Assembly (NCBI GenBank): GCA_020854975.1
Contig: JAHKLQ010000115.1
Location: 1 to 5,224, forward strand
Reading direction: 5' to 3'
Source of the DNA: Methanobacterium sp.
GTDB taxonomy: Archaea; Methanobacteriota; Methanobacteria; Methanobacteriales; Methanobacteriaceae
DNA: 5,224 bases
Shown: in pieces, positions 1 through 5,224 of the stretch
Numbering within the stretch: the first letter of the stretch is position 1
Layout of the letters: the number at the start of each line of letters is the position of its first letter
Notes under the pieces: model-generated
Told to the model about the DNA's origin: nothing
What the model saw: only the letters and a program-made list of their open reading frames with translations
Database searches by the model: none
Made by a program: the position numbers and the translations under genes

Positions 1-71
1 AATAGAAATTAGTATTGTTGTTTAATTTATAGTTAAAATAAATACAGGAACAATGGAACTAACTTAATACT

Positions 72-119
72 TTAAACAAATTGATTAGGCTTTAAATAAA
101 TTAAATAAATTGATTAGGC
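72..119. repeat. 19-bp near-perfect direct repeat, two copies 29 bp apart
   Basis: The copies at 72-90 and 101-119 match at 18 of 19 positions (TTAAA, then C or T, then AAATTGATTAGGC). They are separated by a 10-base AT-only spacer, TTTAAATAAA. The shared GATTAGGC end is among the few GC-containing stretches here, so this is not just AT-rich simplicity. The arrangement, two same-orientation boxes around an AT core, would suit a paired regulator-binding site or a local duplication. No known operator is recognised. Confidence 0.6.
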
Positions 120-138
120 GCAAAATGTTAGTCTCAAA

Positions 139-156
139 AATTATTTTTTAATAATT
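139..156. other. AT-only hairpin with T-run (possible terminator of an upstream transcript)
   Basis: AATTATT (139-145) and AATAATT (150-156) are perfect inverted 7-mers around a TTTT loop; the T-run spans 144-149. Archaeal termination often occurs at T-runs on the non-template strand, so this could end a + strand transcript entering from the left. In such AT-rich DNA it could equally be chance, and an all-AT stem is weak. Confidence 0.2.
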
Positions 157-158
157 AA

Positions 159-240
159 TGTTCTAAATCTATATTACATCTAAATCCTTACCACATGTTT
201 TTGAAAAATGGATAAGAAATTGCTGGAAATTTCTAGAACA
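159..240. other. Nested short inverted repeats
   Basis: TGTTCTA at 159-165 is the exact reverse complement of TAGAACA at 234-240. Just inside the right arm, AGAAATT (215-221) and AATTTCT (228-234) form a second inverted pair with a six-base loop; the two pairings share base 234. The segment could be a leader structure or protein-binding site. No known RNA family is recognised. Confidence 0.25.
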
Positions 241-262
241 CTATAAAAAATAAGTACTTAAC

Positions 263-270
263 TATAAATA
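263..270 (+). promoter_or_regulatory. Candidate TATA box for the flippase gene
   Basis: TATAAATA at 263-270 follows an A-rich stretch and would place a transcription start about 25 bases downstream, near 292-297, giving a leader of about 90 bases. TATAAAAAA (242-250) and TTTAAATAA (300-308) are alternatives. The assignment assumes an archaeal host, and such boxes are common by chance in this composition. Confidence 0.25.
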
Positions 271-375
271 CAACTGTTTATCAATCAAGAAGTTATAAGT
301 TTTAAATAACCATTGATAGTGGCTTTAGCACAATAAATCAACACAATTCTTTTAATTAATCACAAAGTTTGATTA

Positions 376-379
376 GTGA
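376..379 (+). promoter_or_regulatory. Ribosome-binding site setting the flippase start
   Basis: GTGA at 376-379 matches part of the GGAGGTGATC Shine-Dalgarno consensus and sits 7 bases before the ATG at 387. It falls inside the reading frame if the TTG at 369 is taken as start, so it argues for ATG 387. Confidence 0.5.
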
Positions 380-386
380 AGATAAA

Positions 387-1829
387 ATGAACACAGCTCA
401 AAAAATAGTCAAAAATACAAGTTTACTCCTGATAGCTCAGGTATTAAGTTTCCTCTTGGCATTTTTCTACACTATTAAATATGCAAATTATCTGGGTGCA
501 GCAGGTTTCGGAATGATTTCAGCAGCTTTAGCTTTAGCTGGAATACTAACCATCTTCACCGACTTAGGATTAAGTGCACTTACAGTTCGTGAAGTAGCAA
601 GGGACAAAACCCTTGCCAGTAAATACTTGGGCAGTACTACCATAATGAAACTAATTTTCTCGGGCATTACTTTATTAGCAACTTTTTTAATCGTGCAATT
701 ATTTATTCATGACCAGCAATCAGCTAATGTCATATACACCATTACCATAGCCTTAATTTTTAATGTAATATCTGGAACATTCAGTTCAGTATTCCAGGCC
801 TATGAAAAAATGGAGTATCAGTCCATAGCAACAGTACTTACCAGTATTCTTATGTTTGCAGGGGTTTACATTGCAATTTTTTATAATGCTAACATCATGG
901 CCTTTGCTATGGTTTATTTAATCATTAACTTCATTATTTTACTATTCAATGTTGTGGTCTGTCTTTTGAGATTTGCTGTTCCCAAATTCGAACTGGATCT
1001 GGAATTCTGGAAATCTTTAGTCATGGAAGCATATCCCTTAGCTGTGGCCAGTATTTTTGCATTAATTGCATTTAAGGTTGATACTATAATGTTAGCATTT
1101 ATATCTGGGGATGTTGCCACAGGACTTTACAGTGCAGCTTATAAATTATTAGAGGCTTTAATGTTCATCCCTTCAGTTTATGCCACTTCTATACTTCCAG
1201 TTTTTTCTAAATTCCATGTTTCTTCTAAAGAATCTTTACAATTATCCTACTTCAAATCTTTCAAATATCTGAGCATGCTGGGAATCCCTATTGCAGTTGG
1301 AACAACTCTGTTGGCTAATGAGATCATTTTATTCATTTATAAATCAGGGTATGCTCAGGCAACCATAATACTCCAAATACTGATATGGGCTATTCCCATA
1401 ATTTTTGTAAGTTATGTACTGGGAGCATCTATTACTTCCATTAACCGTCAACATGAAACAGTGCGAATTAGTTTTCTGTGCATGCTGTTAAATGTTGGAT
1501 TAAACCTACTACTCATCCCTACCTATGGTTATCTAGGCGCTGCCGTAGTAACTGTAATTACAGAATTATCTTTATTCCTGTTCTATTTCCATTTAATCTC
1601 CAAAAATTTATGCAAAATCAATCTACGTAAGATTCTAACCAAACCAATAATTGCCAGTTTTACCATGGCATTGTTCATAGTTTTTGTTAAGCCCTTTAAC
1701 CTGCATTTATTCATAGTCATAATAATCGCCACCATAATATACTTCGCAGTTTTAATTTCCCTGAAATCATTTTCTGAGAGTGATAAAGAAATATTCAGGC
1801 AAATTACGGGTAAATATACCAATAAATAG
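387..1829 (+). CDS. Oligosaccharide flippase (Wzx/RfbX-like, MATE-fold membrane protein)
   Basis: A 480-residue polytopic membrane protein of the polysaccharide-biosynthesis flippase family, which moves lipid-linked oligosaccharides from the cytoplasmic to the outer face of the membrane. About 14 hydrophobic segments are visible from residue 12 to residue 460, split by a more polar stretch around 274-292. Family-like motifs include FTDLGLSALTVREVARD (57-73), the KVDTIMLAF segment (230-238) and, in the C-terminal half, NVGLNLLLIPTYGYLGAA (369-386). The length is normal for the family and the frame is intact, with a Lys-rich tail. A longer form starting at TTG 369 adds six residues; ATG 387 is preferred because GTGA lies 7 bases before it. 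The neighbouring glycosyltransferases support a glycan-export role. The exact substrate (S-layer glycan, exopolysaccharide or other) cannot be told, and no gene symbol is safe. Confidence 0.88.
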   Translation: MNTAQKIVKNTSLLLIAQVLSFLLAFFYTIKYANYLGAAGFGMISAALALAGILTIFTDLGLSALTVREVARDKTLASKYLGSTTIMKLIFSGITLLATFLIVQLFIHDQQSANVIYTITIALIFNVISGTFSSVFQAYEKMEYQSIATVLTSILMFAGVYIAIFYNANIMAFAMVYLIINFIILLFNVVVCLLRFAVPKFELDLEFWKSLVMEAYPLAVASIFALIAFKVDTIMLAFISGDVATGLYSAAYKLLEALMFIPSVYATSILPVFSKFHVSSKESLQLSYFKSFKYLSMLGIPIAVGTTLLANEIILFIYKSGYAQATIILQILIWAIPIIFVSYVLGASITSINRQHETVRISFLCMLLNVGLNLLLIPTYGYLGAAVVTVITELSLFLFYFHLISKNLCKINLRKILTKPIIASFTMALFIVFVKPFNLHLFIVIIIATIIYFAVLISLKSFSESDKEIFRQITGKYTNK

Positions 1830-1880
1830 ATAAACAGTTCTCATCATAGAAATATGGGATAAATAAAATGGTAACTACAT

Positions 1881-1890
1881 TTATAATAAA
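1881..1890 (+). promoter_or_regulatory. Candidate archaeal TATA box before the GT2 gene
   Basis: TTTATAATAA in the 126-base gap between flippase and GT2 gene is close to the methanogen TATA consensus. It would start transcription near 1910-1917, about 40 bases before the GT2 start. The gap holds no coding ORF of useful size, so a separate or additional promoter for the downstream genes is plausible. Read-through from the flippase gene is also possible, as no T-run terminator is seen between them. Confidence 0.35.
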
Positions 1891-1955
1891 TGAATAACAA
1901 AGTTATAGGAACCATCATGTTTAAAATCGGGAAAAAATTACAGTGGGATGATTAA

Positions 1956-2819
1956 ATGAAGATATCGGTTCTTATCCACACTTTAAATGAGGAAAAAAAT
2001 ATCAAATCCTGTCTTGAGTCTGTTAAATGGGCTGATGAGATAATTGTAGTGGATATGTATAGTGATGATAATACAGTTAACATAGCCAGAAACTACACTG
2101 ATAAAGTATTTCTCTATGAAAGAATGGGCTATGCAGATCCTGCCCGGCAGTTCGCATTGGAAAAAGCATCCGGTGAATGGGTACTTGCTGTTGATGCTGA
2201 TGAGATAGTTCCTTTAAAATTAAGGAATAAATTATATGAAATAATGGAAAAAGACATGGGAGATGTTATTTACGTTCCCCATAACAACTATTTTATCGGT
2301 AAACAGATATTTAACATGGGATGGGGCCCCCTAGGTGATTTACATCCCAGATTTTTCAAGAAAAAATTCGTGAATTTCGGTGATGAGATCCATGAATTCT
2401 TTAAGATTAGTGAAAATGCTCGATCCTATTCCATTGATGACCCTGAAGCAGGATTCTTACATTTCAGTTACATTGATTTTGAACACTACATTGAAAAAGC
2501 CCTTAATGGTTACACCAGTATCGAAGCCAGAAATGTTTTTAACGGGAAAAAACCACGGGATGAATTAGGTAACAGTGTCCCTAAAATATTATTCACATTA
2601 TTCCGGGGATTTTTTGATTCTTATGTGCGTGATAAAGGATACAAGGATGGATTCCGAGGATTTTGCATAGCAATGTTATCCAACATTTACCGGCTGGTAG
2701 TTTACATGAAAATAAAATTAATGGAAGAATATGACTCAGATAATCCTCGAAAGGAAATATTAGAAGAATATGAAGATATAAAGAGAAACATTCTCCTTGA
2801 ATATGAAAATGAGAAATAA
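1956..2819 (+). CDS. Family 2 glycosyltransferase, WaaE/KdtX-like
   Basis: A 287-residue cytoplasmic glycosyltransferase with a GT-A fold that should move a sugar from a nucleotide donor to a growing glycan. The N-terminus reads SVLIHTLNEEKNI (4-16), the usual GT2 first strand and nucleotide-binding loop, followed by VVDMYSDDNTV (31-41). The metal-binding DXD-type motif is D80-A81-D82-E83. Conserved-looking LHPRFF (129-134) and IHEFF (145-149), then the LHFSYIDFEHYIEKA segment (168-182), resemble the WaaE/KdtX (beta-1,4-glucosyltransferase-like) subgroup. A hydrophobic, basic stretch at 210-256 may touch the membrane; no clear transmembrane helix is present. The C-terminus (257-287) is highly charged. 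An in-frame TAA directly before the ATG (1953-1955) rules out a longer protein, and GGGATGAT (1945-1952) is a plausible ribosome-binding site. The sugar and linkage are unknown; the LPS-based name of the subgroup should not be carried over. Confidence 0.85.
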   Translation: MKISVLIHTLNEEKNIKSCLESVKWADEIIVVDMYSDDNTVNIARNYTDKVFLYERMGYADPARQFALEKASGEWVLAVDADEIVPLKLRNKLYEIMEKDMGDVIYVPHNNYFIGKQIFNMGWGPLGDLHPRFFKKKFVNFGDEIHEFFKISENARSYSIDDPEAGFLHFSYIDFEHYIEKALNGYTSIEARNVFNGKKPRDELGNSVPKILFTLFRGFFDSYVRDKGYKDGFRGFCIAMLSNIYRLVVYMKIKLMEEYDSDNPRKEILEEYEDIKRNILLEYENEK

Positions 2820-2830
2820 TAAGAATAAAT

Positions 2831-3925
2831 ATGGATGTTAATACCATGTCGAAGCTTAAGGTTAATATGGTGTCCAGTTGGGGAATCCAATGTGGAATTT
2901 CTGACACCACCCAACTACTAGTCAATAATCTTAAGAAATATGATGATATTTCTGTACGTGTATGTCCCATCACGAAACCCGAATCCAGAAATCCTTTTTA
3001 TTTCCTTAACTTACTAAACAAAGTAAAAAAAAATGAAATTACTCATATTCAATATCAACCTGGCCTTTTTGGCTATTTTCCCGTCCCCCATTTAAACTAT
3101 AATTACATTGCATTGATCCTGTTAAAACTGAAATTTTGGAAAAAAAATAAAATAATCACCACAATCCATGAAATTGGCACAACTACCATCATTGATGGTT
3201 TGATCTTAAAAATCCTCAATTTATCTGATAAAATCATTGTGCATGATATTAGTCTCATCGAAACATTGAAAGAGGCCGGATTTGATGGTAAAAAAATAAC
3301 AAAAATACCATTCGGTGTTCTTGAAACTGATATCTTAGATCAAAATGAAAGTAAAAAACGTTTAGGGTTCCAGGATAAACAGATCATTACCATTTTTGGA
3401 TTTATCAGTGAAAATAAGGGTCATGATTTAGTAATAGATATCATGCCCCGTCTTGATGATAACACCATATTATTAGTTGCTGGAGGAGCCAGAAACCAGG
3501 AACAACAGAAACATTATAATTATTTAAAAGATAAGGTTAAACAGATGAAACTGGAAGATCGTGTAGTTTTCCTGGATTTTGTCAAAGATGATGATATCCC
3601 CATAGTTGCCAGTGCCACAGATTTATTCATATATCCTTACACCTGGATTGCTGCTTCTGCAGCTCTTAATCAAGCTCTTAGTTACAAAAAACCCACTTTA
3701 ACTTCAGATCTTGATTACTTTAAAGGAATTAAAGAAGAATTTGGATGCATTGAACTTTTCAAAAAAAATAATAAAGAGGATTTATTCAATAAAATCACAG
3801 AAATTTTGGATGATGATAAAAAGAGAGCATACTTAACAAGACAATGTGAAAAATATTATAAAGAATCAAGTTGGGGGGCAGTTGCACAAAAAACTAAGAA
3901 TTTATATTATGAAATGTTAGATTAA
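2831..3925 (+). CDS. GT4-type glycosyltransferase (GT-B fold)
   Basis: A 364-residue soluble retaining-type glycosyltransferase. The N-terminal Rossmann domain shows VNMVSSWGIQCGISD (11-25), the CGI-S/A-D acceptor-side loop, then HIQYQPGLFGYFP (72-84) and TIHEIG (111-116). The domain junction is IPFGV (159-163). The donor-binding C-terminal domain has FGFISENKGHDL (189-200), VAGGA (216-220), a SATDLFIYPYT segment (261-271) and SAALNQALSYKKPTLTSDL (276-294). In many GT4 enzymes this last segment carries an EX7E acidic pair; here the second position aligns with Q281 and the first with about I273, so the pair is not recognisable. The start is 11 bases after the GT2 stop, indicating one transcript. 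ATG 2831 has no good ribosome-binding site; ATG 2846 (residue 6), preceded by GGATG at 2833-2837, is a real alternative. Donor and acceptor are unknown. Confidence 0.82.
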   Translation: MDVNTMSKLKVNMVSSWGIQCGISDTTQLLVNNLKKYDDISVRVCPITKPESRNPFYFLNLLNKVKKNEITHIQYQPGLFGYFPVPHLNYNYIALILLKLKFWKKNKIITTIHEIGTTTIIDGLILKILNLSDKIIVHDISLIETLKEAGFDGKKITKIPFGVLETDILDQNESKKRLGFQDKQIITIFGFISENKGHDLVIDIMPRLDDNTILLVAGGARNQEQQKHYNYLKDKVKQMKLEDRVVFLDFVKDDDIPIVASATDLFIYPYTWIAASAALNQALSYKKPTLTSDLDYFKGIKEEFGCIELFKKNNKEDLFNKITEILDDDKKRAYLTRQCEKYYKESSWGAVAQKTKNLYYEMLD

Positions 3926-3944
3926 GTAATATAATCTTAGATAA

Positions 3945-3949
3945 GTGAT
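3945..3949 (+). promoter_or_regulatory. Ribosome-binding site of the methyltransferase gene
   Basis: GTGAT at 3945-3949 matches the GGAGGTGATC consensus and ends 7 bases before GTG 3957. The GTG inside this site is itself in frame and would be taken as start by a longest-ORF rule, but its role as Shine-Dalgarno sequence is the better reading. Confidence 0.45.
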
Positions 3950-3956
3950 ATTAATT

Positions 3957-4628
3957 GTGGGGGGCTTGTATATATTTAAACAGTTAGTTAAAACAGATTA
4001 TGATTTTGGTTGGAAAAAATGGCATGCTCCTCCATTCTACGCAGATTTAGCCCTTAAATTTCAAAAAGGTGATATTCTTGATGTGGGATGTGCAACCTGT
4101 GAATTGTATACCTTTTTGAGAAATAACAGCTGGACAGAGAAATATTATGGTATTGATCCCATTAAATATGAGGATTATATTTATCCTCCAGATGTCAATC
4201 TGATTATTAGTGAAGCATCCGAAACTGAATTTCCTGAAGTGGATACTGTAATTTTATATAATATACTAGAACATGCAGATGATCCACTAAACATTCTTGA
4301 AAAATCTTTAAAATCCACAAAACATAACGTGCTTGTTAACATTCCCAAAAGAAATGAGGAAATGTGGGTTAAATATGGTCTTTTTGAACCACATCAATTA
4401 GATAAAACCCATAAACATTGTGGATTCTCCCCAGAAGAGTGTTACAATTTAGTTGATCTTGCTGGAGGAGAAATAAAAACTTACCATGAAGCTGGAGAAA
4501 TAAACGCAATGAAATCAATGCCTTTGTGGAATAACAGCATCCCTCGTGGGATTATGTTTCTGATGAGTAAAGTTTTTTCTTCAAAAACTTACTATCATGA
4601 TATATGGTGTGAAGTTTTGCCCAGATAA
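3957..4628 (+). CDS. Class I SAM-dependent methyltransferase
   Basis: A 223-residue Rossmann-fold methyltransferase, probably modifying a sugar or the glycan made by its neighbours. After a 37-residue N-terminal part with aromatic residues (FGWKKWHAPPFYAD, 17-30), motif I is ILDVGCATC (40-48), followed by YYGIDP (63-68), whose D67 sits where the family binds the SAM ribose. Further down are VDTVILYNILEHADDP (95-110), the strand NVLVNIP (124-130) and HKHCGFSPEE (152-161), a pattern seen in Methyltransf_11/23-like enzymes. Motif I departs from the usual DxGxGxG: A46 and C48 replace glycines. The frame is open from GTG 3945, but that codon is part of a GTGAT ribosome-binding site, so GTG 3957 is chosen; TTG 3966 is also possible. 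It lies about 30 bases after the GT4 gene and is probably co-transcribed. Target atom and substrate are not predictable. Confidence 0.78.
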   Translation: MGGLYIFKQLVKTDYDFGWKKWHAPPFYADLALKFQKGDILDVGCATCELYTFLRNNSWTEKYYGIDPIKYEDYIYPPDVNLIISEASETEFPEVDTVILYNILEHADDPLNILEKSLKSTKHNVLVNIPKRNEEMWVKYGLFEPHQLDKTHKHCGFSPEECYNLVDLAGGEIKTYHEAGEINAMKSMPLWNNSIPRGIMFLMSKVFSSKTYYHDIWCEVLPR

Positions 4629-4762
4629 ACCTTATACTACAAAAAGCCCCGATGAATTATTATACCACACAAATCTAGATAATTAACTTGATAAAATAAA
4701 ATTCTGAATCTGAATATACATATAGAATCTATTTAGATTAGCTAGATATAACTCAAATAAAA

Positions 4763-4772
4763 TACTATATTT
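4763..4772 (+). promoter_or_regulatory. Candidate TATA box for the second GT4 gene
   Basis: TACTATATTT at 4763-4772 is preceded by the A-rich CAAATAAAA, which could serve as the TFB-recognition element. Transcription would begin about 25 bases downstream, near 4790-4797, just before the GGTGAT ribosome-binding site, giving a short leader. TATACATATA at 4715-4724 is the alternative. Position and spacing are good; the sequence alone is weak evidence in this composition. Confidence 0.3.
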
Positions 4773-4800
4773 CGTTTCAGTATCCAGTTTCTTCTATCAT

Positions 4801-4806
4801 GGTGAT
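4801..4806 (+). promoter_or_regulatory. Ribosome-binding site of the second GT4 gene
   Basis: GGTGAT is a six-base exact match to the GGAGGTGATC consensus and lies four bases before GTG 4811. It overlaps the in-frame ATG at 4799 and GTG at 4802, so those codons are less likely starts. Confidence 0.55.
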
Positions 4807-4810
4807 TACA

Positions 4811-5224
4811 GTGAATGTAGGTATTCTTTCATGGATAATAGACAGACAAAGAACAGGTGTAGATAACTATCTTTATGGTACACTTGAAAAAATGATCAAA
4901 ATGGGTAAATCTAAAAATATTACCCTAATTCATCATAAAAAAAGTGAAGATCCAGTTTACCAGCACTGTAAAGATGTATTAATCCCCCACGTTCCCTTAA
5001 ACCTTACATGTTACATTGGAATGCCTTATGCAGTAAAGAAGGCTAATGTGGATGTTTTACATTTCCCAGCTCATTGGCATACTCAGAGCTTGGCTTTTTT
5101 CCTCAACAGAAATGTAAAAAAAATATTAACCATCCATGATCTAATCCCCTTACTGTATCCAGATAGTTATTCACCTAACCTTGCAAGAAAGTGGAATACT
5201 TCCCTGAAATTAATAGTTAACCAG
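4811..5224 (+). CDS. GT4-type glycosyltransferase, N-terminal part (cut by window end)
   Basis: An open frame of 138 codons runs off the right edge, so only the N-terminal acceptor-binding domain is visible. It begins NVGILSWIIDRQRTGVDNYLYG (residues 2-23 in all; key part RTGVDNYLYG, 14-23), the R-x-TGV-x-x-Y loop typical of mannosyltransferase-like GT4 enzymes (MtfB-like subgroup). DVLHFPAHWH (81-90) and TIHDLIPLLYP (107-117) follow at the expected spacing and are strong marks of this subgroup. GTG 4811 is chosen as start because GGTGAT lies four bases before it; ATG 4799 would add four residues. The gene shares direction and function with the cluster but is separated by 182 bases, so it may be transcribed on its own. 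The catalytic C-terminal domain, donor sugar and total length cannot be judged here. Confidence 0.8.
   Translation, partial: MNVGILSWIIDRQRTGVDNYLYGTLEKMIKMGKSKNITLIHHKKSEDPVYQHCKDVLIPHVPLNLTCYIGMPYAVKKANVDVLHFPAHWHTQSLAFFLNRNVKKILTIHDLIPLLYPDSYSPNLARKWNTSLKLIVNQ

Larger units (their letters stand above)
1..386. other. AT-rich intergenic region upstream of the flippase gene
   Basis: No open reading frame of useful length is seen on either strand; stops are frequent in all frames. The stretch is more AT-rich than the genes and holds a pair of 19-bp direct repeats (72-119), short inverted repeats between 139 and 240, and TATA-like boxes near 242-250, 263-270 and 300-308. The octamer TTGATTAG occurs three times: at 81-88, at 110-117 and at 369-376, the last overlapping the flippase ribosome-binding site. 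The likeliest role is promoter and leader of the flippase gene plus the tail of whatever lies to the left. Confidence 0.6.
4629..4810. other. AT-rich intergenic gap between methyltransferase and second GT4
   Basis: This 182-base stretch has no ORF of note. It contains a short inverted repeat, AATCTA-TT-TAGATT (4726-4739), a tandem TCTGAA pair (4703-4714), and TATA-like elements at 4715-4724 (TATACATATA) and around 4763-4772. No T-run terminator is visible on the + strand. The gap is larger than the others downstream of the GT2 gene, which suggests that the last gene has its own promoter. Confidence 0.45.

Noticed and set aside
72..119. Direct repeats considered as a CRISPR array or plasmid iterons
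   Set aside because: There are only two copies, 19 bp long with a 10-base AT-only spacer; too few and too short for CRISPR, and no replication gene is nearby.
914..1120. Minus-strand open frame inside the flippase gene
   Set aside because: It is short, lies wholly inside a strongly supported membrane-protein gene, and has no recognisable domain; a shadow frame.
1583..1822. Minus-strand open frame over the flippase C-terminus
   Set aside because: Its hydrophobic and basic residues are what the complement of transmembrane codons gives; no independent sign of a gene.
1915..1959. A frame of about a dozen codons ending next to the GT2 start, like a leader peptide
   Set aside because: Such short frames are expected by chance. 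It has no clear ribosome-binding site and no regulatory codon run or attenuator-like hairpin follows it.
2380..2568. 62-codon + strand frame inside the GT2 gene
   Set aside because: It is out of frame within a conserved glycosyltransferase core, with no motif of its own.
2593..2973. 126-codon minus-strand open frame across the GT2/GT4 junction
   Set aside because: It is antisense to the end of one well-supported gene and the start of another, shows no recognisable domain, and its composition follows the complement of real codons.
4726..4739. Inverted repeat after the methyltransferase gene as a terminator
   Set aside because: The stem is six AT-rich base pairs with a two-base loop and no following T-run, and it lies about 100 bases past the stop codon.

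Overview
The window is AT-rich and all its genes lie on the + strand. It looks like part of a cell-surface polysaccharide or glycoprotein-glycan cluster, most likely from a methanogenic archaeon of the Methanobacterium type. Three things point that way: Shine-Dalgarno sites built on GTGAT/GGTGAT placed 4-7 bases before the starts, TTTATAATAA-like boxes rather than clear bacterial -35/-10 pairs, and frequent ATA and AGA codons in AT-rich genes. The lineage is inferred from style. No rRNA or methanogenesis marker is present, and a low-GC bacterium is not strictly excluded.

Layout: bases 1-386 hold no gene. This very AT-rich stretch carries a 19-bp near-perfect direct repeat, several short inverted repeats and candidate TATA boxes. 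Then come a Wzx/MATE-fold oligosaccharide flippase (387-1829); a 126-base gap with a candidate promoter; a WaaE/KdtX-like GT2 glycosyltransferase (1956-2819); a GT4-type glycosyltransferase (2831-3925) only 11 bases later; a class I SAM-dependent methyltransferase (3957-4628) about 30 bases later; a 182-base AT-rich gap with a candidate promoter; and the first 138 codons of a second GT4 glycosyltransferase (4811 to the window edge). That last gene is cut by the window end.

Working model (inference): the GT2 and the two GT4 enzymes add sugars to a lipid-linked glycan on the cytoplasmic face, the methyltransferase modifies or caps the glycan or one of its sugars, and the flippase moves the lipid-linked product across the membrane. 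No polymerase, oligosaccharyltransferase, nucleotide-sugar synthesis gene or initiating transferase is visible, so the cluster almost certainly continues outside the window. The GT2, first GT4 and methyltransferase genes are spaced like one transcription unit; the flippase and the last GT4 may have their own promoters.

I see no CRISPR array, tRNA, rRNA, insertion sequence or defence system. The less ordinary points are the repeat upstream of the flippase, a GT4 enzyme whose usual EX7E acidic pair is not recognisable, a methyltransferase with an atypical motif I, and two genes whose best start codon is an internal GTG chosen by the ribosome-binding site.
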